DNA of 37,676 nucleotides, from NCBI GenBank assembly GCA_905234465.1, contig CAJOHU010000010.1, forward strand, positions 396-38,071, given 5' to 3'. How positions within the stretch are numbered: the first letter of the stretch is position 1; each line of letters begins with the position of its first letter. This DNA is from an uncultured Alphaproteobacteria bacterium. Its GTDB lineage: Bacteria > Pseudomonadota > Alphaproteobacteria > Rs-D84. Shown one piece after another: positions 22,625-31,030 of the stretch. The notes beneath the pieces are model-generated. The model was given only the letters and a program-made list of their open reading frames with translations. It was not told the origin of the DNA and did no database searches. The position numbers and the translations under genes were made by a program.

Positions 22625-23653
22625 TTATTTCAATCTGTCCGCTAATTCAGATATTGCAATCGCATACCAATTTGAATTGTTCCACCGTTTTATCCGGTAA
22701 AAATTCGGGTATGTCAAATACGCCACAATTACGGGTCTTGGCGCAACATCGGAATCGGGGGCAAAATCATCCGATGAAAATTCAGGTAAATTTGCAACAT
22801 CTGCAACCAGACCGGCAACCATATTGCCCGTGGGAATTTGCGTGCCATCTGGGTTCAAAACACCAGTTTTCGCCCATTCGGTCAGAGTTTTCTTTGTTTT
22901 GCCGTCCATCAAAGATGTATCAAAATCTGCCGGTAATATAACGCGTCGTGCAATACGTTCGTTTTTGTTCCACCCAAGGTTATTAAGGTAATTCCCCGCA
23001 CTGGCCATGGCATCGCCAACACTGTTTATAATATCAATATGTCCGTCGCCATTGCCGTCAACCCCGTACATGGCAAGTGTTGTTGGAATAAATTGAAAAT
23101 GCCCCATGGCGCCCGCCCAACTGCCGCGTATGTTGTTTATATCCAATTTATTGTCATCGGCGATTTTCATCAGTGCCAATAATTGGTCTGTAAAGAATTT
23201 TTCACGCCGCCCATCGTAAATTAGGGTGAAAAAAGCGTCCACCAAGCGATGGCGCGATTTTATTTCGCCATAGTTTGATTCCATTCCCCAAAACGCCAAA
23301 ATCACATGCGGTGGTACCCCGTATTTACTCTCAATTTTGTTCAGCATGGTTGGATACTTTGTGCCCATCGTCCGTCCGCGTGCGATGCGTGCAGGGTTTA
23401 CGGTTCGTTTCAAGTATTCGTCCAAACTTAATTTAAATTCAGATTGATTTTTGTCGTTGCGCACAATAGACGGAATAAACGCCGGATTGCGCAATGTTGA
23501 TTTTATGGTGTCTTCGGATATGTGTTTTTCCGTTGCAGTATTGCGTACATTTTCAATAACCGAATCCCATCGCGCAATATCAAAAGCCCCTGTGTCGGCA
23601 AACGCCGGTGCCATAATACACAATATCGCGAAAAACACACAGGTGCACCGCAT
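22625..23653 (-). CDS. Lytic murein transglycosylase, MltB family
   Basis: The 342-residue periplasmic enzyme cleaves the MurNAc-GlcNAc bond of peptidoglycan, forming 1,6-anhydro ends. A signal peptide (ending APAFA-D) is followed by the transglycosylase domain. Catalytic Glu125 lies in HVILAFWGMESNYG, and the family segment GSWAGAMGHFQFIPTTLAMYGVDGNGDGHIDIINSVGDAMASAGNYL (about 193-238) contains the conserved AMG-x-x-QF-P block. The EF-hand-like GNGDGHIDI is typical of MltB. No lipobox is present, so it is probably soluble in the periplasm. It follows the 23672 barrel gene by 18 nt and is probably in the same transcript. Confidence 0.9.
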   Translation of the reverse strand: MRCTCVFFAILCIMAPAFADTGAFDIARWDSVIENVRNTATEKHISEDTIKSTLRNPAFIPSIVRNDKNQSEFKLSLDEYLKRTVNPARIARGRTMGTKYPTMLNKIESKYGVPPHVILAFWGMESNYGEIKSRHRLVDAFFTLIYDGRREKFFTDQLLALMKIADDNKLDINNIRGSWAGAMGHFQFIPTTLAMYGVDGNGDGHIDIINSVGDAMASAGNYLNNLGWNKNERIARRVILPADFDTSLMDGKTKKTLTEWAKTGVLNPDGTQIPTGNMVAGLVADVANLPEFSSDDFAPDSDVAPRPVIVAYLTYPNFYRIKRWNNSNWYAIAISELADRLK

Positions 23654-23671
23654 AACAATCCCTTGTTAGTG

Positions 23672-25201
23672 TTAAAATGCGAATTTCAATCCAAGATGCA
23701 AACCAAATGATTGCCAGTTGGCTTCTTTCAAAGCGTTGCTGACATGTTCCGTATGGGCAGATACATTTCTTAAATACGGCAGACCATTGTCATCTAATAC
23801 ATACTGACCATTTTCATCCATGACAAATTCTGAATAACTTGCGATGTATAATTTTCCCGGGATGTTGCCAACATGGAACATATTTGTGTCAACCTTTAAC
23901 GCCAACTGAAGACGCGATGATAGACGTAAATTGTATTCTAATTCTGCGGCATACGCATATGCGCCATTGCTGCCTTCGTCCAAGAAACTTGGGCTTTGTT
24001 GCCAATCTGTGCGATTTGGCCATATACCTTCGGATGAATACTTTGGCAAACTGACCTGGAAATAGAAACGCAGTTTATCCGCCAATGTCATCTGTTTTTC
24101 AATCTCAAGACCAAAATAGAATCCACTCCACGTAGTGTTGTATATGTGGGTTGTACCACCAACCTTAATCGGACCATCGCCACCAATGATAACACAATCA
24201 CCCGCCGGTACCCCCCACGGCACAGTACCCATGGATGTTTGATAATCTTCTGTATACAGATAATCACCAAGTTGCGTTATATAACCACTGGTTGTACCCG
24301 ATTGTGTCACCACCTTAATATCTTCGGGACCCATACAAACCTGGTACCAATCGGTCGGTGGGGTGACATCTGTGGGCATAGAATAATAAAAACCGTCTTC
24401 ATCTCCGTAAACATATTCACCCAAATTTGTCATTAATGGCAAATATATGCCCTGATTTGGGTACAAGTGGTCAGACATTTTCAAATCATGCTTAAATATT
24501 TCGTATCCAATAACCGGGGATAATTTCCACCCGCCAATATCCCAAATATGATGCGCACCCAACCCAAACCTTATATGATGCGAACGACCAGATTGGTCAC
24601 CCATAGATATTGTAAAAATGCCTTCGTATGGTTTTGCCCAATCATACGGTTCCAAATCGTAATCCATGGACAATCCACCATGCGACAAGTCACCATAAGT
24701 GTATTCGCCGAACGCAAACATATCAAAATTGCGTAAAGAAAATTTATGACGCGCACCAACGGTTGCTTCATTAAAGACCATGTCATCCCATTCAAGAATG
24801 GAATTTACACCCGTTTTAAATTCAAAATCTGCGAATCTGCGGGAATAATTGGCATATATTTGTGTGGCGCGTTCAATATCATCAGTGGTGGCAATACCGT
24901 TCACCGTCATTGCCCCAGAATTCGCATATGTCATACCATCAACATATTCCACAACATCAGGCGTTTTTTGGCGTTCGTTGCGATACGTATACGTGCGTTT
25001 GCCAACAACCTGTTTAGAACCCGAAGAACCCACATATTTGGTATATCCTTTGGACGCATATTCATCATAATTCAACTGATTAGAATTAGATTTTGCATTT
25101 TTTTGATAATAAACAGGTACACCTTCATTTGCGCCAAACGCCGTCAAATGAACCAAAATCGCCGGTAAAACCGAGATTAAATACTTTTTCATTCCTTTCA
25201 T
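23672..25201 (-). CDS. Outer-membrane beta-barrel protein
   Basis: The roughly 509-residue product has a signal peptide (MKKYLISVLPAILVHLTAFGA). A Lys/Tyr/Ser-rich linker leads to many amphipathic beta strands, among them ADFEFKTGVNSILEWDDMVFNEATVGARHKF, FDMFAFGEYTYGDLSHG, HHIRFGLGAHHIWDIGGWKLSPVIGYEIF and YAAELEYNLRLSSRLQLALKVD. The C-terminal strand FGLHLGLKFAF ends in Phe. A Tyr/Asp-rich loop of about 90 residues (240-330) with two Cys may face outward. A TATAAT at 25209-25214 lies 7 nt before ATG 25201, so that start (possibly leaderless) is used; ATG 25192 is the alternative. The layout of a large barrel followed by MltB and lipid genes suggests an envelope operon. Confidence 0.8.
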   Translation of the reverse strand: MKGMKKYLISVLPAILVHLTAFGANEGVPVYYQKNAKSNSNQLNYDEYASKGYTKYVGSSGSKQVVGKRTYTYRNERQKTPDVVEYVDGMTYANSGAMTVNGIATTDDIERATQIYANYSRRFADFEFKTGVNSILEWDDMVFNEATVGARHKFSLRNFDMFAFGEYTYGDLSHGGLSMDYDLEPYDWAKPYEGIFTISMGDQSGRSHHIRFGLGAHHIWDIGGWKLSPVIGYEIFKHDLKMSDHLYPNQGIYLPLMTNLGEYVYGDEDGFYYSMPTDVTPPTDWYQVCMGPEDIKVVTQSGTTSGYITQLGDYLYTEDYQTSMGTVPWGVPAGDCVIIGGDGPIKVGGTTHIYNTTWSGFYFGLEIEKQMTLADKLRFYFQVSLPKYSSEGIWPNRTDWQQSPSFLDEGSNGAYAYAAELEYNLRLSSRLQLALKVDTNMFHVGNIPGKLYIASYSEFVMDENGQYVLDDNGLPYLRNVSAHTEHVSNALKEANWQSFGLHLGLKFAF

Positions 25202-25208
25202 GGTTGTC

Positions 25209-25214
25209 ATTATA
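25209..25214 (-). promoter_or_regulatory. -10 box 7 nt before the barrel gene ATG
   Basis: A perfect TATAAT on the minus strand is followed by 7 nt and then ATG 25201. No clear -35 at 16-18 bp is visible. Confidence 0.4.
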
Positions 25215-25249
25215 TCACAAATCTTGTCCAAGAAAAAGCAATTTATCAC

Positions 25250-25277
25250 TTGCCAGAAAATAAAAGGGTTGTAATAT
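25250..25277 (+). promoter_or_regulatory. Promoter of hemW (near-leaderless)
   Basis: TTGCCA (25250-25255), 16-bp spacer, TAATAT (25272-25277). The ATG at 25287 is 9 nt further, so the leader would be 2-3 nt and there is no Shine-Dalgarno. Confidence 0.55.
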
Positions 25278-25286
25278 TGGTCTGAT

Positions 25287-26342
25287 ATGAAAAAGTCTCA
25301 TAATATCTATATTCATGTTCCGTTTTGTGTCGCAAAATGTAATTATTGTGCGTTTTTTTCGCGGGCATGCCGTTCGCCTGATTGGGACGGGTACACCGAC
25401 AGAATCATCAACGAATTAAAATATTTTGGCAATATGTTGGATGCGACCACCGTGCCAACGATTTTCTTTGGTGGTGGAACACCGTCACTTATGCCAAGCG
25501 AATGCTTTGGGCGAATTATTGATGGCGTTAACAGATACTTTGCTGTGGATTCAGACGCAGAAATCACGATAGAGGCGAACCCAGGAACAATAGAGAATAC
25601 AAAACTTGATGATTTTTGTAGGATGGGCGTAAATCGCATATCCATAGGTGTGCAATCTTTTGATGATGAAAAATTGAGATTCTTGGGGCGTATACATAAC
25701 GCAAATGATGCGCGGCGATTAATTGATTACGCATTAAACAAAAATATACGTGTTTCGGCAGATTTTATATATGGATTGCCAAATGATACCACGGTTGATG
25801 TTGTAAATATGTGTCATGAAATAAATAAAATTGGACTTACGCATTGTTCGTTATATGAATTAACTCTGGAACCCGATACACCGTTTGGCAAAATGAATCT
25901 GAATATGCCGGATAATAATGCGATGGCGGAAATGTATATTGCGATTGCACAAAATTTAAATCTGCCACGGTACGAAGTTTCTAATTATGCCACCCCTGGA
26001 TATGAATGTCGTCATAATCAAAATGTATGGGATGGCGGGGCATATATAGGTATTGGAGATGGCGGGGCAGGGCGCGTGTTTTTGAATGATACGTGGTACG
26101 AACAAATGGGTGGTGGAAAACAATTTAATGCAATGACAAATGCTGCGCGTGCAACAGAACGCATAATAACAGGTATGCGTACAATGCGCGGTGTGCGAAT
26201 TGATTCAGATATAGAAAAAATACTGAATATGGAATTTGCAAAAACACATCCAGATATGATAAGGTTTTCGGGTGACCGAATCATTGCTACGGATATGGGG
26301 ATGTTGGTCTTGGATAATTTGATAGAAAATTTGGTGAAATAA
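25287..26342 (+). CDS. hemW: Radical SAM protein HemW (heme chaperone, CPO-like)
   Basis: The 351-residue protein begins NIYIHVPFCVAKCNYCAFFS. The radical-SAM cluster ligands are C14, C18 and C21, with the four-residue upstream spacing PFC-x3-C-x2-C. FFGGGTPSLM (about 71-80), ITIEANPGTIE, NRISIGVQSFDDEKLRFLGRIHN and VSADFIYGLPNDT are the conserved core blocks. The C-terminal ARATERIITGMRTMRGVRI is the HemW tail. HemW delivers heme to target proteins and is related to, but distinct from, coproporphyrinogen dehydrogenase HemN, which is longer and has more Cys. It lies one base before the next ORF, so the two genes are cotranscribed. Confidence 0.85.
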   Translation: MKKSHNIYIHVPFCVAKCNYCAFFSRACRSPDWDGYTDRIINELKYFGNMLDATTVPTIFFGGGTPSLMPSECFGRIIDGVNRYFAVDSDAEITIEANPGTIENTKLDDFCRMGVNRISIGVQSFDDEKLRFLGRIHNANDARRLIDYALNKNIRVSADFIYGLPNDTTVDVVNMCHEINKIGLTHCSLYELTLEPDTPFGKMNLNMPDNNAMAEMYIAIAQNLNLPRYEVSNYATPGYECRHNQNVWDGGAYIGIGDGGAGRVFLNDTWYEQMGGGKQFNAMTNAARATERIITGMRTMRGVRIDSDIEKILNMEFAKTHPDMIRFSGDRIIATDMGMLVLDNLIENLVK

Positions 26343-26343
26343 C

Positions 26344-28332
26344 ATGCGACATACTTGGTTAAATATTTTTGGAATTTTCATGGTTGTTGTTGCAATCATG
26401 TCGGCAATAAAAATCAAAAGGGGTGACATAATGAACACAGGAATAAAAATGAATGAAATAGAAACATCTATTAATCCTGGGAATGATTTTTTTGATTATG
26501 CGACATTGCGTTGGCGGCGTGCGAATCCGATTCCTGATGATTATGTGCGGTATGGCGCATTTGAAATATTAAATGAAACGAATCTTAAACGCGTGCGTGA
26601 AATCGCTGAACAAGACGGTGGAAAAATCGGAACACTGTATCGGGTTATCATGAATGAAGATAAATTAAATCATGATGGTATCGCACCTGTAAGAAAGTAC
26701 TTTGATGAAATTGATAATATAAAATCAAAATCTGAATTGCCGGAATATTTTGGAAAAACGCATGCGTTAATATCTTCTTTTTGGGGCGATTCTGTCGCAC
26801 TGGATGAACGGGACAGTGAACATTACCTGTATAATATTTCCCAGGGTGGAATCGGTCTGCCGCGTGACTATTATTTTGATGATGACGCACGCACGACAGA
26901 TATTCGCAAGAAATATGTTGAATTCATTGCGGCGCAATTAAAGAATTTTGGTGTGCGCGCAGATGCCAAAAAAATATACGCATTGGAAGAGCGTATGGCA
27001 AAAAGTTTTCATACCAAAGAAGTCTTGCGCGACCCGCATGCGAACTATCATAAAATGTCACGTGATGAATTTATTAACAAATTTTCTGGATTTGATTGGA
27101 AAAAATACTTTGATGTACGTGGTGCGAACGCGGCAGAATTTATTAATGTGGGTCAGCCGGATGCGCTGCGCGAATCTGTTGCGATATTGAAAGATACAGA
27201 TTTAGACTTGATAAAATCTTATTTGAAATATCGTGTGATTTTGGCGGCGGACACTTTTTTGGATGATAAAACATACGATATATCTTTTGATTTCTTTAAC
27301 CGCACAATGTCGGGTCAAAAAGAAAAGAAACCGCGTTGGAAACGCGCGATTGGAATATTGGATGGGACGGTTGGCGAAGAAATTGGTCGTTTATATGTCA
27401 AAGAATATTTTCCGGCGGCGGCAAAAAAACGTATGGAACATTTGGTTGAAAATCTGCGCCGCGCATACAGAATGCGGATAGAACGATTAGATTGGATGTC
27501 ATCTGATACGCGCACGCGCGCCATTGAAAAATTAGACGCGTTTCGCGCAAAAATAGGGTACCCGGAAAAATGGCGCGATTATTCAAAATTGCAATTAGAT
27601 GCGAATGAACCTTTGTTTGAAAATATGATGCGTGTCGCAAAATTTGAAGATGATTTTTGGATGGAAAAAATCGGTAAAGAAAAAGACCCGAATATTTGGT
27701 ATATGAACGCACATGAAATAAACGCATATTATGACCCATCTACGAACGAGATATGTTTTCCGGCGGGTATATTGCAATATCCATTCTTTGATATGAATGC
27801 AGATGATGCATTTAATTATGGCGCAATCGGCGCAATTATCGGTCATGAAATGACGCATGGTTTTGACGATATGGGACGGCATTTTGATGCGAATGGAAAT
27901 ATGCGGGATTGGTGGTCTGATTCTGATGCGACGGCGTTTGAATCGCGTGCCGATGTGATGCGAAAATTCTTTGACAACATTTTGGTCGCGCCCGATGTTC
28001 ATGCAAATGGTACATTTACGTTGGGTGAAAATTTGGCTGATTACGGTGGTGTGACGATTTCATATACTGCATATAAAAACTTTGGTCGCCCATCAGAAGT
28101 GGTTGATGGTTTTTCCCCAGAAAAAAGATTCTTTATTGCATATGCGTCCGCATGGGCGGGGCACATCAGACCAGAACAAGTCTTGGTTCAAACGAAAACA
28201 AATGAACATTCATTAAATCGTTGGCGTGTAAACGGAATATTGCCACACATAGACGCGTGGTATGATGCGTTTGATATAAAACCAAATGATAAAATGTATA
28301 TCGCCCCAGAAAAACGTGTGCGGTTGTGGTAA
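26344..28332 (+). CDS. M13 family zinc metallopeptidase (PepO/neprilysin-like)
   Basis: The 662-residue enzyme has the gluzincin site H501-E502-x-x-H505 (GHEMTHGFDDMG) with the third ligand E562 in GENLADYGG, plus NAYYDPSTNEICFPAGIL with the substrate-binding N-A-Y-Y motif. It also has the terminal RVNGILPHIDAWYDAFDIKPNDKMY segment, with the family's usual C-terminal Trp. M13 enzymes cleave short peptides. From ATG 26344 it has an N-terminal membrane anchor (WLNIFGIFMVVVAIMSA), which would place the domain in the periplasm. An internal ATG at 26431 has a better Shine-Dalgarno (AAGGGG) and would give a cytoplasmic form of 633 residues. Both may be used. It lies in an operon with hemW. Confidence 0.9.
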   Translation: MRHTWLNIFGIFMVVVAIMSAIKIKRGDIMNTGIKMNEIETSINPGNDFFDYATLRWRRANPIPDDYVRYGAFEILNETNLKRVREIAEQDGGKIGTLYRVIMNEDKLNHDGIAPVRKYFDEIDNIKSKSELPEYFGKTHALISSFWGDSVALDERDSEHYLYNISQGGIGLPRDYYFDDDARTTDIRKKYVEFIAAQLKNFGVRADAKKIYALEERMAKSFHTKEVLRDPHANYHKMSRDEFINKFSGFDWKKYFDVRGANAAEFINVGQPDALRESVAILKDTDLDLIKSYLKYRVILAADTFLDDKTYDISFDFFNRTMSGQKEKKPRWKRAIGILDGTVGEEIGRLYVKEYFPAAAKKRMEHLVENLRRAYRMRIERLDWMSSDTRTRAIEKLDAFRAKIGYPEKWRDYSKLQLDANEPLFENMMRVAKFEDDFWMEKIGKEKDPNIWYMNAHEINAYYDPSTNEICFPAGILQYPFFDMNADDAFNYGAIGAIIGHEMTHGFDDMGRHFDANGNMRDWWSDSDATAFESRADVMRKFFDNILVAPDVHANGTFTLGENLADYGGVTISYTAYKNFGRPSEVVDGFSPEKRFFIAYASAWAGHIRPEQVLVQTKTNEHSLNRWRVNGILPHIDAWYDAFDIKPNDKMYIAPEKRVRLW

Positions 28333-28380
28333 TAAAAAATGGACGCCATTCGCGCCCGATTTTATAGGTATATTATATAT

Positions 28381-29739
28381 TTATTTCATCAATTCCATCA
28401 ATTTATTCGGAACATCATTCATTAAAACACGTTCTTGTTCCATTGTGTCGCGATAACGAATGGTGACCATGTTGTCTTCCAATGTTTGGTGGTCAACCGT
28501 GATACATATCGGTGTTCCAATTTCGTCATGTCTGCGATAGTTTTTACCGATGTTGCCTGAATTTTCTAATTCAATGCGCCCAATGCCCAGTGCGCGCAAA
28601 TCATTTTCAATGTTTTCGGCAATGCCGACCAATTCCGGCACGTTGCGTGCCAAAGGTATAACCGCCGCTTTAACCGGGGCGAGTTTCGGTTTAAGTTTTA
28701 ATACCGTGCGTGTTTTGCCGTCAGGTAATTGTTCTTCGGTATATGCTTCTATCATTACCGCCATCATCGCACGATTCACCCCCATTGCCGTTTCAATTAC
28801 ATACGGAATAAAACTTTCCCCTGTTTGTGGGTCTGAATACGCCAATTTAATGGTGCTGTCTTTATTTTCCATAACATGCGCCGCAATTTTGAATTCATTC
28901 TGTGATTTAGTATGTGAGCCCAAATCAAAGTCTTGACGATTGTGTACGCCTTCAACTTCGTCAAATCCATCGGGAAATTCGTATTCAATATCGCCTGCGG
29001 CCTTGGCATAGTGTGCCAATTTTTCGTGCGGTGTAAATCGTAATTTATTCGCCGGTATCCCCAACACATTTGTCCACCATGCGATGCGTGTGTTGCGCCA
29101 AGATTCAAAATATTTTTCATCTTCGCCCGGATGCACAAAGTATTGCATTTCCGCCTGTTCAAATTCGCGCATACGGAACACGAATCCACGTGGGGAAATT
29201 TCATTCCTAAACGCCTTGCCAATTTGGGCAATTCCGAACGGCAATTTATGCGGCGTTGAATCCAACACATTTTTAAAATTGATATAAGTTGTTGTTGCGG
29301 TTTCCGGACGCAGGTACGCGTTCACTTCGCCATCAGTGACCGCACCAATAGACAACCCCATCATCAGTTGGTATTCGCGCGGTGGCATCAAATCGGTTGA
29401 ACCGCAATTATCACACTTTGTTTGGTCGCGCATTTTATCTTGGCGCATGCGGGCACCACATTTTTTACATTCAACCAATGGGTCAGAAAATCCGCCTTCG
29501 TGTCCGGAATATTTCCACATCAGACGATTACCAATCAATGATGCATCCAAACCTTCTATATCATTTCTTGAATACACCATTGCGTTCCACCATGCATTGC
29601 GGATATTCTTCATCAGTTCCACGCCGTACGGACCGTAATCGTATGTTCCGCCCAATCCGCCATATATTTCAGACCCAGTAAATATAAACCCGCGCCGTTT
29701 ACACAGTGCCACAATATCATTCACATTTTTTGCCGGCAT
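28381..29739 (-). CDS. glyQS: Glycyl-tRNA synthetase, single-chain (alpha2) type
   Basis: The 452-residue class II enzyme charges tRNA-Gly. The N-terminal signature FTGSEIYGGLGGTYDYGPYGVELMKNIRNAWW identifies the alpha2 (eukaryote/Firmicute-like) GlyRS. A zinc-ribbon-like segment with two Cys pairs (CKKCG ... CDNCG) lies near residues 90-115. Motif 2 is around AFRNEISPRGFVFRMREFEQAEMQYF. Motif 3 lies in PYVIETAMGVNRAMMAVM, and the anticodon domain begins at LKPKLAPVKAAVIPL. Most Proteobacteria instead carry separate glyQ and glyS subunits (alpha2beta2), so this form is notable here. It has a TATAAT-like -10 about 37 nt upstream. Confidence 0.93.
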   Translation of the reverse strand: MPAKNVNDIVALCKRRGFIFTGSEIYGGLGGTYDYGPYGVELMKNIRNAWWNAMVYSRNDIEGLDASLIGNRLMWKYSGHEGGFSDPLVECKKCGARMRQDKMRDQTKCDNCGSTDLMPPREYQLMMGLSIGAVTDGEVNAYLRPETATTTYINFKNVLDSTPHKLPFGIAQIGKAFRNEISPRGFVFRMREFEQAEMQYFVHPGEDEKYFESWRNTRIAWWTNVLGIPANKLRFTPHEKLAHYAKAAGDIEYEFPDGFDEVEGVHNRQDFDLGSHTKSQNEFKIAAHVMENKDSTIKLAYSDPQTGESFIPYVIETAMGVNRAMMAVMIEAYTEEQLPDGKTRTVLKLKPKLAPVKAAVIPLARNVPELVGIAENIENDLRALGIGRIELENSGNIGKNYRRHDEIGTPICITVDHQTLEDNMVTIRYRDTMEQERVLMNDVPNKLMELMK

Positions 29740-29811
29740 AATACAACCTTTTTTTGTTTTTATTACTATAAGTATTATATTTTATTCTGTATTTTTCAAC
29801 AATTTTTAGAA

Positions 29812-29833
29812 TAAAAACGGGGGCGATGCCCCC
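29812..29833 (-). terminator. Rho-independent terminator of the ferredoxin gene
   Basis: GGGGGC (29819-29824) pairs with GCCCCC (29828-29833), loop GAT. On the minus strand the hairpin is followed by GTTTTTAT. Confidence 0.8.
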
Positions 29834-29856
29834 AAAAAAACAAAATCTTTCTGCGT

Positions 29857-30036
29857 TTAGTTTGCCGGGGCAATCGCCGAAACAGGGCAAACAGATGCGC
29901 ATGTCCCACAAGACACACACTTTGCCGGGTCAATCACGCATTTGCCGTCTGCACCAACACTGATTGCCATCATGGGGCATGCCGCCATACATGAATGACA
30001 TCCGATACATTTATTTGGGTCAATTTTATAAGCCAT
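29857..30036 (-). CDS. 2[4Fe-4S] ferredoxin
   Basis: The 59-residue protein has two cluster motifs, CIGCHSCMAACP and CVSCGTCASVCP, each C-x2-C-x2-C-x3-C-P, separated by a hairpin as in bacterial-type (clostridial) ferredoxins. It carries electrons at low potential in the cytoplasm. The start MAYKID at 30036 is chosen because GGAG lies 8 nt upstream, inside the in-frame sequence that gives the longer reading frame from 30048. It follows the YccA gene by 20 nt and is probably cotranscribed with it. Confidence 0.92.
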   Translation of the reverse strand: MAYKIDPNKCIGCHSCMAACPMMAISVGADGKCVIDPAKCVSCGTCASVCPVSAIAPAN

Positions 30037-30056
30037 CTTTTTCTCCATGTTTTTAA

Positions 30057-30761
30057 TTAGTCTCTGTTTAACAGCCCAAGCAAGTATTGAAACATTGCGA
30101 TAAAAGATATATACAAATGCAATGCGCCCAACACCGCCATTTGATTTTTCTGGGTATCATCGCCCAACACTTCGTATGCCCGTTTCAGTGTTTGCATGTC
30201 GTATGCCGTGAACAGCGCGAACACCAACACCCCAACCGCACAAACGATTGTTGAAAACGTACCACCAAGTGTCCAAATCATAGATACTATTCCTACTAAA
30301 ATCAAGCCAATCATACCCATCATTAAAAATATACCCAAGAACGATAAATCTTTTGCGGTTTTATATCCAAATGCCGCCATAAACCCGAACATAAGTGCGG
30401 CGATAACAAACGCCCAAACTATTGATGCGGGGTTAACCGCCAATCCACCCCAAATGATGGGTGTCAGACCAAATCCAATCATTACTGCGTATAAAAACAA
30501 GAGCACCGCCGCCAACGCTGGTTTCATAGAAAATACACGAACCTGTGCCCATATAGACAACGCCAATCCACCAAATATCATGACATAGAAAAACGGCGTC
30601 ATCCCAGATTCAGACACCAACAATCGTATCCCGCCCATGTAAATAGTCAAGAAAGCGGTTATTGCAGTGACACCAACCGCCGCGAACATTAATGTAAATA
30701 TCTTTTTCAGATACAGGTCAATTCCACCAACATTTCTTGCAGGAACAGATTTTTTTGTCAT
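30057..30761 (-). CDS. Bax inhibitor-1 / YccA family membrane protein
   Basis: The 234-residue protein has seven hydrophobic segments. The family pattern is visible: an N-terminal polar stretch, then YLKKIFTLMFAAVGVTAITAFLTIYMG, the middle GFMAAFGYKTAKDLSFLGIFLMMGMIGLILVGIVSMIW, and the C-terminal FTAYDMQTLKRAYEVLGDDTQKNQMAVLGALHLYISFIAMFQYLLGLLNRD, whose paired Asp residues match the pH-sensing region of BI-1 proteins. YccA in E. coli modulates the FtsH protease. Length and topology are typical. Confidence 0.9.
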   Translation of the reverse strand: MTKKSVPARNVGGIDLYLKKIFTLMFAAVGVTAITAFLTIYMGGIRLLVSESGMTPFFYVMIFGGLALSIWAQVRVFSMKPALAAVLLFLYAVMIGFGLTPIIWGGLAVNPASIVWAFVIAALMFGFMAAFGYKTAKDLSFLGIFLMMGMIGLILVGIVSMIWTLGGTFSTIVCAVGVLVFALFTAYDMQTLKRAYEVLGDDTQKNQMAVLGALHLYISFIAMFQYLLGLLNRD

Positions 30762-30846
30762 AACTTTTTTCTCCTTGTTAGTTCACAAAATATATAATAT
30801 AATAGCAACATATTTCAAGGAATAAAAACAACAAAAAGGATAAAAA

Positions 30847-31029
30847 ATGGCTGGTGTAGACCCAATGAAAAGTAAATTCGGTTATAATCCGCAATCGGAT
30901 ACATATGATGAATTGCGCGAAATCACGAAAAATCTTGAACAAACCATTGCCAAAGGCGGGTACAAGATAGTTGGTACAAAAGATGTCGCTTCGGGAATGA
31001 TGAAATACAGTTTAGAAAAAGTGCATTAG
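30847..31029 (+). CDS. Small hypothetical protein upstream of lgt
   Basis: The 60-residue protein (MAGVDPMKSKFGYNPQSD...) is soluble, with an amphipathic helix (YDELREITKNLEQTIAKG) and a short strand-rich end (YKIVGTKDVASGMMKYSLEKV). It has AAAAGG upstream and its stop is one base before the TTG start of lgt, so the two are translationally close. No family is recognised. Confidence 0.7.
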   Translation: MAGVDPMKSKFGYNPQSDTYDELREITKNLEQTIAKGGYKIVGTKDVASGMMKYSLEKVH

Positions 31030-31030
31030 A

